Source: Chitinophagaceae bacterium (GTDB lineage: Bacteria; Bacteroidota; Bacteroidia; Chitinophagales; Chitinophagaceae). From it: DNA of 64,000 nucleotides. A program made the position numbers and the translations under genes. The notes under the pieces were generated by a model. The model was not told the origin of the DNA. It worked only from the letters and a program-made list of their open reading frames with translations, and made no database searches. Position 1 is the first letter of the stretch. Each line of letters begins with the position of its first letter. Of the stretch, positions 55,639 to 64,000 are shown in pieces. The DNA lies in the NCBI GenBank assembly GCA_023957755.1, contig JAMLGT010000001.1, forward strand, positions 186,001 through 250,000, read 5' to 3'.

Positions 55639-56972
55639 GACAATTTCTTTTTTGATGTGGATATAACGGTGCTCTTTATTTCTCCCTCTGCCAAAAGGGT
55701 AAGGATTTCATCCCCCTTTTTCAGATTGCCGGTATGGGAAATTGACTTTCCATTGAGCAAGGTGATACTGAACCCTCTTTTTAAAATGTTATCGGGATGC
55801 AGATTGGCAATATTTTTTTCGACACCCTCCAGTTGGGTTTTGGTATTCCTGAAGATGAAACCGGTATTGGCTCTTATAACACTGGTGGTTTGCAATAGTG
55901 TCTCTTTGTTCTTGTAAAAGAGGAATCTTGATTGGCGTACTACTCCTTGTCCCAGCATCTCAATCTGGTGGTGGTGCGTGCTCACCATACGCTCTGTAAC
56001 GTTTCTGAATATACGTATTGCATTGTGGAAAGAAGTCTGATTTTCCTTGATGATCATCCTTGAGATATCGATTATTTTCTTTTCAGAGCGCTTAACCGGT
56101 TCTGCGTAGTTGTGAAACTTCTGAATGAGGAATTCTGCCAGTTTGGTAGGGGTGATCGCATTGGTATGAGCTACCATTTCAGTAACCGTTTCGTTAGTGG
56201 CGTGCCCTATGCCGGTGATTACAGGGATAGGAAATTCGCAAATCATTCTGGAGAGTTCAAAATTGTTATAGCAGGTAAGCCCCACTTCGCCACCTCCGCC
56301 GCGGATGATAGCCACTGCATCGAAATATTTTTTTACTTTTTTTATTCTCCTCAACTGTTGCATGATGGTTGCGGCCGCACGCTCTCCCTGTAACAAGGAG
56401 GGGAAGAGGAAGAAGAAAAATTTGTAACCCCATGGATTATTTTGTGTGATCGTCATGAAGTCGGCATACCCCTTACTGGTTTCTACTGAGATTATTGCAA
56501 TTCTCTTGGGGAGCAGGGGAAAGGGAACCCCTTTGTTCTTGGTCCAGAGTCCGGCTTGTTGAAGTCGCTGAATGGCCTCCTGTTTTTCTTTTTCCAGATC
56601 GCCCAGCGTAAAGGAAGGGTCTATATCGAGTATCTGTAGCGATAGTCCATACTTCGGGTCAAAGTTGATTCTGGCACTGAAAAGGATTTTAATTCCGTCC
56701 CTTAAAGGTTCTTTTAGGATTGCCAGGAATTTCTGGTTAATTCGCCTGTAGTCACTTCCCCACAGGGTGGAGCGGATTTCGGCTACTACTTTGCCTTCGG
56801 CCTTCTCTACCAGGTCAGGATAGCAATGACCTGAGTGCTGATAGAGATTGAGTTTGTTCATTTCTGCCTTCACCCAAAAAGCGCTGGTGTATCTGGATTC
56901 AAGAGTTTTCTTAATGCTTTGCATTACTTCCAAAAGAGAAAAAACTGTCCTGTTCGAAACGTTTTCCGGCAT
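55635..56972 (-). CDS. xseA: Exodeoxyribonuclease VII large subunit
   Basis: Catalytic subunit of the processive single-strand exonuclease VII, 445 residues. An N-terminal OB-fold (FWVKAEMNKLNLYQHSGHCY, FSARINFDPKYGLSLQILDI) is followed by the catalytic domain (LPKRIAIISVETSKGYADFM, AIIRGGGGEVGLTCYNNFEL, PIPVITGIGHATNETVTEMV, AHTNAITPTKLAEFL), a coiled-coil segment and a C-terminal domain with PDNILKRGFSIT. The GH-E/T catalytic residues are intact. It is upstream of xseB and overlaps it. Confidence 0.95.
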   Translation of the reverse strand: MPENVSNRTVFSLLEVMQSIKKTLESRYTSAFWVKAEMNKLNLYQHSGHCYPDLVEKAEGKVVAEIRSTLWGSDYRRINQKFLAILKEPLRDGIKILFSARINFDPKYGLSLQILDIDPSFTLGDLEKEKQEAIQRLQQAGLWTKNKGVPFPLLPKRIAIISVETSKGYADFMTITQNNPWGYKFFFFLFPSLLQGERAAATIMQQLRRIKKVKKYFDAVAIIRGGGGEVGLTCYNNFELSRMICEFPIPVITGIGHATNETVTEMVAHTNAITPTKLAEFLIQKFHNYAEPVKRSEKKIIDISRMIIKENQTSFHNAIRIFRNVTERMVSTHHHQIEMLGQGVVRQSRFLFYKNKETLLQTTSVIRANTGFIFRNTKTQLEGVEKNIANLHPDNILKRGFSITLLNGKSISHTGNLKKGDEILTLLAEGEIKSTVISTSKKKLS

Positions 56973-57126
56973 GGCTGAAGTTTTTTGCAGTATTTATCGG
57001 TTGATACACTGCATTTCTCATGAGAGATTCTAAAGATATTCTCTTTTGGTTGAAATAAGTGAGAGTTGAAAAAAGAAATGAGTGGAGGTTATATGTGTGG
57101 TAAGTTTTGAGTTGTAATACCAGGTA

Positions 57127-57143
57127 CGGGGTTACAAACCCCG
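57127..57143. repeat. Short perfect hairpin CGGGGTT-aca-AACCCCG
   Basis: A 7-bp perfect inverted repeat with a 3-nt loop in the gap between xseA and the zinc-ribbon gene. There is no T-run on either side, so it is not a typical terminator; it may be a dispersed palindromic element. Confidence 0.4.
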
Positions 57144-57209
57144 GACAACAAAAGGCGGCAGATGACTTTACTATATTTCTAAAGTCAGTTTTCAACCTGA
57201 AGATCGGGC

Positions 57210-57464
57210 TTAGTCGAATAGCTCGCTCAGCCAGTGTTTCTTTGGGTGCTTATAGTAATCTTTGGATGCGTATCTGGTATGATCCTGTACGTTAGGTTGT
57301 GGTGGATAAAGATCCCTTTTTTCATTAGCCACAGCCTTGTCGATCATTTTATCAAGTTCTCCCCTGTCAAGCCAGATTCCCCGGCAATTAGGACAGTAAT
57401 CAATTTCAATACCTTGTCTTTCAGACATTACCAGGTCAGTGTGGGCACAGTTTGGGCATTTCAT
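57210..57464 (-). CDS. Small zinc-ribbon (zf-TFIIB type) protein
   Basis: 84 residues with two CxxC pairs, MKCPNCAHTDL and DYCPNCRGIWLDRGELDKM, exactly the zf-TFIIB zinc-ribbon pattern with the conserved GxWLDxGEL continuation. A charged, disordered C-terminal tail follows. Proteins of this type are common and short in bacteria; function is unknown, with nucleic-acid or protein binding likely. No close partners. Confidence 0.85.
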   Translation of the reverse strand: MKCPNCAHTDLVMSERQGIEIDYCPNCRGIWLDRGELDKMIDKAVANEKRDLYPPQPNVQDHTRYASKDYYKHPKKHWLSELFD

Positions 57465-57671
57465 AATTTTTCATTTTTTAAGTAAAAAAAACAATAGTAG
57501 TCATGCGTACATTTTAAGGATTCGTAACGGATAGAAGCATGAGTAAATTCAAAAATAACTTTTTGTATCAGCCGCCACTGTAGGAGGAGCGTCAAAAGTT
57601 TGTAAAAGTTACAATGGGTTCCTGATCCGGAAATTTGCTGAAACGAAAACCAGAAAAACAACGATAGTAAC

Positions 57672-57704
57672 AAAAAAATGGCGGGTAAGAAGCCCGCCAT
57701 TTTT
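57672..57704 (-). terminator. Strong intrinsic terminator of the M36 protease gene
   Basis: A perfect 12-bp stem aaaaatggcggg/cccgccattttt with a 7-nt loop; T-runs occur on both strands, so it could act in both directions. It lies 22 bp after the protease stop. Confidence 0.9.
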
Positions 57705-57725
57705 GGTGTTATAAAAATTATTGGT

Positions 57726-60700
57726 TTATTCCCTGATGAACTTGCGTGTGGTATCTAATCTGTCACCTTTTATCTTTAGATAATATACTCCCTGTGTAAG
57801 AGTAGCCACAGGGATTCTGATTTTTTCTGTCTTCATATCGTATGTCCTCAGGGTACGTCCTGCAGCGTCCACCAAATCTACTCTCAATGGTGTAGAATTA
57901 CCCCGGATGGTAAGCTCCACAATGCTTCTGGCCGGGTTAGGTGTGAGTGCCACCACCATACCGGCAGGTTCATTGAAATATAATGACAGGGCTTTTGAGT
58001 ACGACACCTTTCCGTCTTTATCTAATAATTGAATTCTATAGATATTATTGCCGGATAATGGCGACTCGTCATAAAAGCTATACTTCCTTGGGGAAGAGGA
58101 GTTGCCTGCCGCAGCCTGTGTACCAATAGCCAGGAAGCTCACACCGTCGCCACTACGTTCGATGATATATTTATCAGTATTGCTTTCCTGCTGTGTCTCC
58201 CACTTCAACAAGGCTCTTCCGCCATCCTTCTGCACGGTGAAGTCGCTCCAGATTACCGGAATGGTTCCGGAGGTGATTGCAGTGATGGTATCTGAAAGTG
58301 CATACAGATTGTCAGCCCCGTCTCTTACTCCGGCGATATTATACACAGCCGGCATCTTTTTCACCAGTATGTCGTCTAAATACCATCCAAGACTGGAGCC
58401 GCCCTGGTCGGTAACGAATCGGAAGCGATAATACACAGATTGTCCCTGGAATGCTGAGAGGTTGATGGTTGTGCGGAAATAACTGGTCTTACTTCCGGTA
58501 AAGGCAGGTTTGCCATCCAATGAAGTGGCTGCAATTATCTTTCCGTTGTATCCATTTTCGGCCATATAAGGCCCTGCATCAAACCATGTAGAGCCACCGT
58601 CAAGTGAAAGTTCTACTACGCCGCCATCTCTTCCGTTTTCCGTAGAGAATTGCTGGTAGAAACTGAGTTGTACGTGGTCGGCAACTGCAATTGGGTCTGT
58701 TGAAGTAAGTACCTGCTCGGCAGGAGTAGAAGAGGAGGCCGACTTCATTGCATAAGGAGCCGAATTTGCAAGAGGGGATGTGCCCCAGTTTTTAGTGCCA
58801 TCGTTTGTGGTAGCATTAAAACTTGGTGGAAGCGACACTAAAGGCACGCTTTCAGAAAATAGATTTGATTCTAAGAAATAGGTACCGGTATTTACCCGTA
58901 CTGTGAGGGTGAGTGTAGTGGATTCTTCAGGAGCCAGATTGGGGACGTTGAAGGTCACTGTCCTGTTGCCATTGTTATAGGTTCCACCACTTATATAGGT
59001 TACATTGCCCTGAAGGGTGTCTGTAATCTTGTATCCGGTTATCGGTTCGCACTGTGCTTTTATTGTAAATGTATAGGTGAGTATGTCGTTTTGTGGTGCG
59101 ATCACTTTATTCACTTTCTTTGTAATTAGTGCGCCTTTTGGTACGGTATAATCAGCTACCTGGTCGCCAAGGTTATTGGAGCTGCCTTGTTTAGCATTAA
59201 CTCCCATTCCTCTGAGAGCGAACGCATCCCAGATTGCACAGTGATATTTACCATTATACAGAATTTCATCTGCCTTCAGGATGGCGTCTCTTCCGTCGAG
59301 GAATCCCGGACTACATGGCTGTAGCTTCATTGCCAGCGTCACCAGCTTCATTGCAGCAGTATTCCCTCCTTCTCCATTTGCATCAAAGAAGTTGGTATTG
59401 ATTTTATTATCCTGTTGAATGATATTCCAGGTCATTTGCCAGAGTACAGTAGCCCAAACTTCTCCTACCATGTGAGGAGACCCATCATATGCAGGAGAAA
59501 GTGCCGCGTATGTCAGGGGGTTCTCACTCATGTCAGTAGAGTACCGATAACTTCTGATGCCGTACCCGTCTGCCGGATCTTCGCCCATCACGTAAGTGCC
59601 TATTGGCCTGGGGATGTTACCGTCGGAAACTGATGCGGTGGCCCAGTCGGTAGTGGCCATCAGTGCATAATAGTCGCTCCAGCCTTCTCCCATCTGCTCT
59701 TTATTTTGCAGGCAAGTAGCTGCCGCGGGCCCACCTGTAAGGCGATTGGAGACTCCATGTGTATATTCATGGGCGATTACTGAGTTATCAAGATCCCCAT
59801 CCAGGTCGAGTGTGGCTTTTAAGGTAACATTAATGGTGTAGGTAGCCATGAGTGCTTTTAATGTATTTCCATCTGTATTCAGAATGGCTACCGCAGGGAT
59901 AGTAATTGTATTGTCATCGCCACCCATTTGGATTCCTGTGTCATCGGTATTGATAACGATTACTGCAATGGCTCCCGCATTCTGTGCATTCTTGACCTTA
60001 TCCGTGAAGGGGCAGGTACCCCTGTCGATTACTGCTATTTTACCATTTATTTCTCCGGGTATAGCAGGGGGCCCACACGCCAGATGAGTGGAACCAGAGA
60101 GGTCGTCGTTGTACAATGCCAGATTCCCGGTTACGGGGCCTACATTGGTAAGAAGATTATTTATGCTCATTGCGCCTTCTATGGAGAATACATTGGCACT
60201 AATCGGAGAGTTGATTTTCAGCCCGGAATAAGGGCTGCCATCAAATAGGAACATTTGCATTCGAGGAGCTGATCCGTCAACTCCGGTTGAAAAGTTTGCA
60301 TTATTCCTTCCGCTTCCATCCTGGGCATCTGCATTCACCGCGTCATTGCCGACACCTCCTCTGCCGAGGTTGTTCATCTGGAAATTACCTGATACTTCGT
60401 CGAATCCGTATTGGTAGGTGAGGTCGTGCATAATGTTATTCCAATAGAAGAGGTTGGTGATCCCCACCTTTAAGTTGTCTCCACCACCAGGATTTATATT
60501 GGGGTTGAAGGTGTAGTTAAATGTGAGGTCGGGCAGTGCTGTGGTAGATGTAGCGGGTAATCCTGTACCGTTTGTGCCGGCTATGTCTTCCTTGGCCCAT
60601 ACGTTATTGCCCCTGGTATAGTCATAGTCAGTAACCCCGTCGCTATTCCATTTAAGTGTGGTGGCATTATTACCTGATCCTGCAAGTGTCCATGGGTTGC

Positions 60701-61553
60701 TGACTGTTGTCATTGCCCCACCCGGATGATCCATGCTGGCTGCAGGATATGGAATCACTTTGTATTGGGCAGAGTTAATGGCGAATGTATTATCGGTGGT
60801 TTGCTTTACGGCATTTGGCAACAGCGGAGTAGTCAAATTACGTGTAAGCGATAGTGTTAATTCCCTTCCGTGAGCAAAAGAAGCGGGCGAGTCCCAGTCG
60901 CAGTACACGGTGAGGTTGTCTGTACCGAGTACATTGCCCGTATTGGCATCTACACGCACCAGCCAATAGTCAGGATCGTCTTTAGGGGTTAATTTTACCT
61001 GCCAGCTCAGGTGGACATTTTTATTTTCGTCGGGTGTCCACATAAGTTCGGAGGTAATATTTTCCCGTGTAGCCTCTATAGCTCCGAACTTTACATTATG
61101 CCCATCAGGGCTTTGTCTGAGTATTGTAAGAGGCTCTCGTGCAAAAATATCGGTGGAGAGTTTGATAAATTTTGCAGCTAACAAAACGGCATCTTTAGCA
61201 GGGATAGCCGGAATAGCTTTTTGTGCGGCCGCATCCTGTTCGAGTCCGTAAATTCTGCTGCCAGTCATGTTCACCACCTTGTCTTCCTTAAGAGCGATCA
61301 CCTGCATAGAGTTATAGACCGGAATTCCCTGAAAATATTGTTGCAGGTAAATAAGGTTAACGCCTGAGATACGGTCGGTATAGGCGCTGGTCACTTCGGC
61401 GTTTTGAAGTTCCTGACTAGTAAGGTTAAGTGCTGAAAGATTCTTGTTTAATAGTCTGATTGCCTGCTCTTTGCTAATTTCCTGTCCGGATGAACTGAAA
61501 GACAAGGCGATAAAACACAGGACCATCAGGGTAGGGAAGTAAACTTTTCTCAT
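57726..61553 (-). CDS. Secreted M36 (fungalysin) metalloprotease with PA domain and T9SS sorting domain
   Basis: A 1275-residue extracellular zinc protease. Signal peptide to SSSGQ; FTP/PepSY-type propeptide (about 25-215); M36 catalytic domain with zinc motif HEYTH (595-599) and third ligand Glu623 in QMGEGWSDYYALM. A PA domain is inserted at about 455-575 (GKIAVIDRGTCPFTDKV) between the catalytic sub-parts, and the substrate region DLTYQYGFDEVSGNFQMNN is typical of the family. Then come DUF11-like repeat-type beta domains (about 835-930), a MAM/jelly-roll domain with SLGWYLDDILVKK, a fibronectin-like linker and a T9SS type A domain (ending LDTTRKFIRE). Likely nutritional protein degradation. 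Confidence 0.93.
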   Translation of the reverse strand: MRKVYFPTLMVLCFIALSFSSSGQEISKEQAIRLLNKNLSALNLTSQELQNAEVTSAYTDRISGVNLIYLQQYFQGIPVYNSMQVIALKEDKVVNMTGSRIYGLEQDAAAQKAIPAIPAKDAVLLAAKFIKLSTDIFAREPLTILRQSPDGHNVKFGAIEATRENITSELMWTPDENKNVHLSWQVKLTPKDDPDYWLVRVDANTGNVLGTDNLTVYCDWDSPASFAHGRELTLSLTRNLTTPLLPNAVKQTTDNTFAINSAQYKVIPYPAASMDHPGGAMTTVSNPWTLAGSGNNATTLKWNSDGVTDYDYTRGNNVWAKEDIAGTNGTGLPATSTTALPDLTFNYTFNPNINPGGGDNLKVGITNLFYWNNIMHDLTYQYGFDEVSGNFQMNNLGRGGVGNDAVNADAQDGSGRNNANFSTGVDGSAPRMQMFLFDGSPYSGLKINSPISANVFSIEGAMSINNLLTNVGPVTGNLALYNDDLSGSTHLACGPPAIPGEINGKIAVIDRGTCPFTDKVKNAQNAGAIAVIVINTDDTGIQMGGDDNTITIPAVAILNTDGNTLKALMATYTINVTLKATLDLDGDLDNSVIAHEYTHGVSNRLTGGPAAATCLQNKEQMGEGWSDYYALMATTDWATASVSDGNIPRPIGTYVMGEDPADGYGIRSYRYSTDMSENPLTYAALSPAYDGSPHMVGEVWATVLWQMTWNIIQQDNKINTNFFDANGEGGNTAAMKLVTLAMKLQPCSPGFLDGRDAILKADEILYNGKYHCAIWDAFALRGMGVNAKQGSSNNLGDQVADYTVPKGALITKKVNKVIAPQNDILTYTFTIKAQCEPITGYKITDTLQGNVTYISGGTYNNGNRTVTFNVPNLAPEESTTLTLTVRVNTGTYFLESNLFSESVPLVSLPPSFNATTNDGTKNWGTSPLANSAPYAMKSASSSTPAEQVLTSTDPIAVADHVQLSFYQQFSTENGRDGGVVELSLDGGSTWFDAGPYMAENGYNGKIIAATSLDGKPAFTGSKTSYFRTTINLSAFQGQSVYYRFRFVTDQGGSSLGWYLDDILVKKMPAVYNIAGVRDGADNLYALSDTITAITSGTIPVIWSDFTVQKDGGRALLKWETQQESNTDKYIIERSGDGVSFLAIGTQAAAGNSSSPRKYSFYDESPLSGNNIYRIQLLDKDGKVSYSKALSLYFNEPAGMVVALTPNPARSIVELTIRGNSTPLRVDLVDAAGRTLRTYDMKTEKIRIPVATLTQGVYYLKIKGDRLDTTRKFIRE

Positions 61554-61680
61554 AAATTAATTGAAGTTTAGAACACGAATTCAAATAAAGTTAGGGTAAA
61601 CGCAAAACTTATCGCTGAAAGATATAAAAAGAATAAATAATACCGAAGAAAAACCCCGTAATTATTATGGTAACATCTCT

Positions 61681-61766
61681 TTTCTTGCAAAGGTTGTGAT
61701 TTACAAGAAATACTACACCCGGGCAGCCTCTGGTTTTAATTCCATGAGAGTGTATTTGCCCGGGTG
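61681..61766. other. Two consecutive inverted repeats in the gap upstream of the M36 gene
   Basis: TTTCTTG (61681-61687) pairs with CAAGAAA (61704-61710), and CACCCGGGCA (61716-61725) pairs perfectly with TGCCCGGGTG (61757-61766) across a 31-nt loop. They lie downstream of the superoxide dismutase gene. No clean T-run follows, so a terminator role is possible but not typical. Confidence 0.45.
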
Positions 61767-61786
61767 CAGCTTCTGGCAGAGAGTAG

Positions 61787-62374
61787 TTATTTAATCACCG
61801 CACAGCCAATCCTGTTTCCGGCATTTCCTGTAGGCTGAGTCACGTAATCGTCCACACCGCCATGTACAATAACAGCCCTGTTCAAAATATTTTTTGTGGA
61901 GTCGTCGCCACCGATTGCCCATAGGTCTGTCTGCATTTGGAATTTACCATTCCCGTCCGCATCGAGAGTCACATTTCCAATATCACCACGGTGAAAGTGG
62001 GCACTACCCCATTTTCCGTGTGTATCGTTGGTGGGGTTCCAGTGTCCGTGCGCATTATTCCCCATTTCACCACAGTCTCCATGTTCGTGGAGATGAACAG
62101 CTACTTCTTTGTTGGCTCTGGAAGGGATGTGGAGGTTGAGTTCCATGTTTACTTTTCCATCATCTGTAGTAGTGAAGACGGCCTTGCCCTCCACCAGGGT
62201 GTCTGCATAGCTGGGAGTAATCTCAGCTATGGCGCCAGGGGCGGCGGTTGGGGTGGGCGCTGTATCTGTTGTGGCTGTAGTTTGTTCTGTACTGCTGCCC
62301 GAATTACACGAAAATAAAACGGCACCTGAAAACAAGAGAGTGAGAATTGTAACTGGCTTAAAAATGTGTTTCAT
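61787..62374 (-). CDS. sodC: Cu/Zn superoxide dismutase lipoprotein
   Basis: Periplasmic or surface enzyme converting superoxide to oxygen and hydrogen peroxide; 195 residues. Lipobox VLFSCNSG, then a Thr/Pro/Ala-rich linker, then the SOD domain with copper ligands in VHLHEHGDCG, the zinc-loop residues in NAHGHWNP and HFHRGDIGN, an acidic DGNGKF turn, and the C-terminal signature IVHGGVDDYVTQPTGNAGNR with the active-site Arg and IGCAVI disulfide Cys. The -7 element upstream indicates a separate promoter. Confidence 0.95.
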   Translation of the reverse strand: MKHIFKPVTILTLLFSGAVLFSCNSGSSTEQTTATTDTAPTPTAAPGAIAEITPSYADTLVEGKAVFTTTDDGKVNMELNLHIPSRANKEVAVHLHEHGDCGEMGNNAHGHWNPTNDTHGKWGSAHFHRGDIGNVTLDADGNGKFQMQTDLWAIGGDDSTKNILNRAVIVHGGVDDYVTQPTGNAGNRIGCAVIK

Positions 62375-62426
62375 TTGAATAGATATTTTAAAAATGATTG
62401 TGAAGACTCTTTAAAAAAACGGAGAA

Positions 62427-62434
62427 CAAAAGTA
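62427..62434 (-). promoter_or_regulatory. -7 promoter element (TACTTTTG, minus strand) for sodC
   Basis: Exact TAnnTTTG match 52 bp before the sodC ATG. Confidence 0.5.
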
Positions 62435-62532
62435 GCTAATAAAAAATTGACCTTTATTTGCATTACAGAGTTGCCTTCAGGTAATTCCGGTAGGGATATC
62501 ATTATCTTTTTTATCAATAAAAACAATCCTCT

Positions 62533-62985
62533 ATGTCAGTATTTTCACAAGAGTTGCCGGTAGCCATCGGGAGTGATCACGCCGGGTTCGAATTTAAGGA
62601 AACCATCATGTCTTTTCTTGACGGAAAAGGTGTATCGTATAAAGACTTCGGCACCTATTCGGCGGAGTCGACTGATTATCCCCACTTTGCCCATCCTGTC
62701 GCAGAGGCAGTGGAAAAGGGTGAGGCATCTTTTGGTATATTGATTTGTGGGAGTGGCAATGGGGTAGCCATGACTGCCAATAAACATCAGGGTATCAGGG
62801 CGGCACTTTGTTGGGGAGAAGAACTTGCTGAACTGGCGCGCAAGCATAATGATGCTAATGTGATTTGCCTGCCTGCACGGTTTGTCCTGATTGAAGAAGC
62901 AGAGAAGATGGTCGAGATATTTATGAATACTGAATTTGAAGGAGGTCGGCATTCACGAAGAGTCGACATGATTTCCTGCAGTTAG
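62533..62985 (+). CDS. rpiB: Ribose 5-phosphate isomerase B
   Basis: Pentose-phosphate enzyme interconverting ribose 5-phosphate and ribulose 5-phosphate; 150 residues, the usual RpiB length. Family motifs: VAIGSDHAGFEFKE, DFGTYSAESTDYPHFA, and GILICGSGNGVAMTANKHQG, whose GSGNG loop matches the active-site loop (Cys in LICGSG acts as the base). HNDANVICLPARF and the C-terminal EGGRHSRRVD phosphate-binding end are also present. Divergent from sodC. Confidence 0.95.
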   Translation: MSVFSQELPVAIGSDHAGFEFKETIMSFLDGKGVSYKDFGTYSAESTDYPHFAHPVAEAVEKGEASFGILICGSGNGVAMTANKHQGIRAALCWGEELAELARKHNDANVICLPARFVLIEEAEKMVEIFMNTEFEGGRHSRRVDMISCS

Positions 62986-63055
62986 GAAATTCCATAAGCG
63001 GTCAGCGTGTATTTTACTTTATCCTTACTTTTAACACCTTATAAATAATAAATTC

Positions 63056-64000
63056 ATGAAACGATTTTCTCTTTTTGCCGTATGTTTTGTTTTGGTTTCG
63101 CTTACCTCGAAGGCACAGAATAACGACATCGGCTGGAAATATGCACAGAGCATAACTGAACAGAGTTTGAAAGATGTATTGACCATTATAGCATCAGAAC
63201 AGATGCAGGGCCGGGAAACGGGTACCGAAGGCCAGAGGAGAGCGGCTATTTACATTGAAAATAAATTTAAACAGATAGGACTGAAAGCGCCTCAATCGCT
63301 CGGTGGATATCAACAAAAATATCCACTCTACAGGGATTCAGTAATTTCTGAGTCTTTCTCTCTGGCAGGGACCGATCTTGTAAACCAAACAGACTATGTA
63401 GTTATGGCGGGCAGCGCTCGTGCACAGACGATAAAGAGTAGTCAGGTTGTCTTTGCGGGATATGGCATTGATGATGAGAAATACTCTGATTACAAAGGAA
63501 GAAATGTGAAAGGAAAAGTAGTACTGGTGCTGAATGGTGAACCTAAAGATGGAGACAACTCTCTGATTTCAGGAACTACAAGACCTTCAAACTGGTCTTT
63601 CGGAGCCAACCGCAAGGCTGCCGCAGCCATGCAACACGGGGCTACAGCTATACTTTTTGTAGATCCTTCTATGGAAGAGTTCCCTAACTATTTGCGCAAT
63701 TTCGGAAGAAGTAGTAATCTGACATTCCCAAGAGAGAATGAGTCTGAAAGACCTGCAGTAGTCTATCTGAAAAAAGCACAGTTGGAAAATATATTTGGAG
63801 CAGCCACTGCAAAGAAGATTACAGATGCATTTGATGCTAAGAAATCAATGGCTGCAATCAAGGCCACTGCAAAAAAGAATGTAGAAGTATCCTACGCTAA
63901 AAAGCGCTTTTCAGTGTTAGCTTCAAATATTGTAGGATATATAGAAGGCACTGATCTGAAAGATGAGTACGTGGTGCTTTCAGGGCACTACGACCATCTG
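63056..64000 (+). CDS. M28-family zinc aminopeptidase-like protein (C-terminus off window)
   Basis: The first 315 residues of an exported peptidase. Signal peptide MKRFSLFAVCFVLVSL to SKAQ; a helix with LTIIASEQMQGRETGTEGQR, the M28 N-terminal pattern; an inserted PA domain (about 110-240: QVVFAGYGIDDEKYSDYKGR, GKVVLVLNGEPKDGD, HGATAILFVDPS); and, at the very right edge, SNIVGYIEGTDLKDEYVVLS followed by GHYDHL, the first zinc-ligand motif of M28. The remaining metal ligands are beyond the window. Probable peptide degradation at the cell envelope. Confidence 0.9.
   Translation, partial: MKRFSLFAVCFVLVSLTSKAQNNDIGWKYAQSITEQSLKDVLTIIASEQMQGRETGTEGQRRAAIYIENKFKQIGLKAPQSLGGYQQKYPLYRDSVISESFSLAGTDLVNQTDYVVMAGSARAQTIKSSQVVFAGYGIDDEKYSDYKGRNVKGKVVLVLNGEPKDGDNSLISGTTRPSNWSFGANRKAAAAMQHGATAILFVDPSMEEFPNYLRNFGRSSNLTFPRENESERPAVVYLKKAQLENIFGAATAKKITDAFDAKKSMAAIKATAKKNVEVSYAKKRFSVLASNIVGYIEGTDLKDEYVVLSGHYDHL

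Noticed and set aside
1-64000. tRNA or rRNA genes, transposases, integrases, toxin-antitoxin or classical anti-phage systems
   Set aside because: Intergenic gaps are short and were read on both strands; no cloverleaf-like sequence, inverted-repeat-flanked transposase or defence gene family was seen.

Overview
The window looks like a chromosomal segment of a free-living Bacteroidota bacterium, most likely of the Chitinophagia/Sphingobacteriia group. The evidence is two SusC/SusD-type uptake loci, three secreted proteins with a C-terminal type IX secretion (T9SS) sorting domain, a two-component-regulator-propeller sensor kinase, and repeated TAnnTTTG promoter -7 elements a short way upstream of start codons with no Shine-Dalgarno sequences. 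Most of the rest is core housekeeping. I see no tRNA, rRNA, CRISPR array, transposase, integrase or prophage gene.

Region 1 (1-9462): a membrane sensor histidine kinase running off the left edge (minus strand) is divergent from a three-gene operon, susC-type receptor / susD-type lipoprotein / small lipoprotein, closed by a strong terminator. No enzyme is present, so its substrate cannot be read. Region 2 (9524-11842): a CPA2 cation:proton antiporter with an unusual double RCK-C tail.

Region 3 (11946-23534) is the most coherent system: a starch or maltooligosaccharide utilisation locus. It holds a T9SS-exported GH13 amylase, a NrtR/AraR-like regulator whose Nudix box has lost its catalytic residues, then susC, susD, a SusE-like lipoprotein and a SusF-like lipoprotein with three starch-binding modules repeated at an exact 333-bp period. 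Two related 17-bp palindromes (TGTGT-N7-ACACA), one before the amylase and one before susC, are probable operators of the Nudix-like regulator, tying the two transcription units into one sugar-responsive regulon.

Region 4 (23588-32238): cysS, an AlkA-like glycosylase, a NYN/OST-HTH protein, marC, ftsH, rsfS, birA, a group III truncated haemoglobin and a dihaem cytochrome c. Region 5 (32432-39213, minus): rho, then a tightly packed selenium operon, mnmH / long low-complexity secreted protein / selD / SMR exporter / uracil-DNA-glycosylase-like protein, with 1-bp gaps or overlaps at every junction. Selenium here appears to serve tRNA 2-selenouridine. The rho terminator abuts the mnmH start codon.

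Region 6 (39460-46006): asnS, an HD hydrolase, a deoxyhypusine-synthase-family protein, an outer-membrane beta-barrel-like protein, an LRR T9SS protein and a repeat-rich gap. Region 7 (46007-57464): a two-PDZ protein, alaS, a MerR-type regulator, a thioredoxin-like protein, lpxH with a partner, a TlpA-type oxidoreductase, gatB, xseB, xseA and a zinc-ribbon protein. Region 8 (57672-64000): an M36 T9SS metalloprotease, a Cu/Zn superoxide dismutase lipoprotein, rpiB and a partial M28 peptidase.

Many longest-ORF starts use TTG or GTG upstream of the likely real ATG. Starts were chosen by signal peptide, family alignment, neighbour spacing and promoter position, and such choices are flagged.
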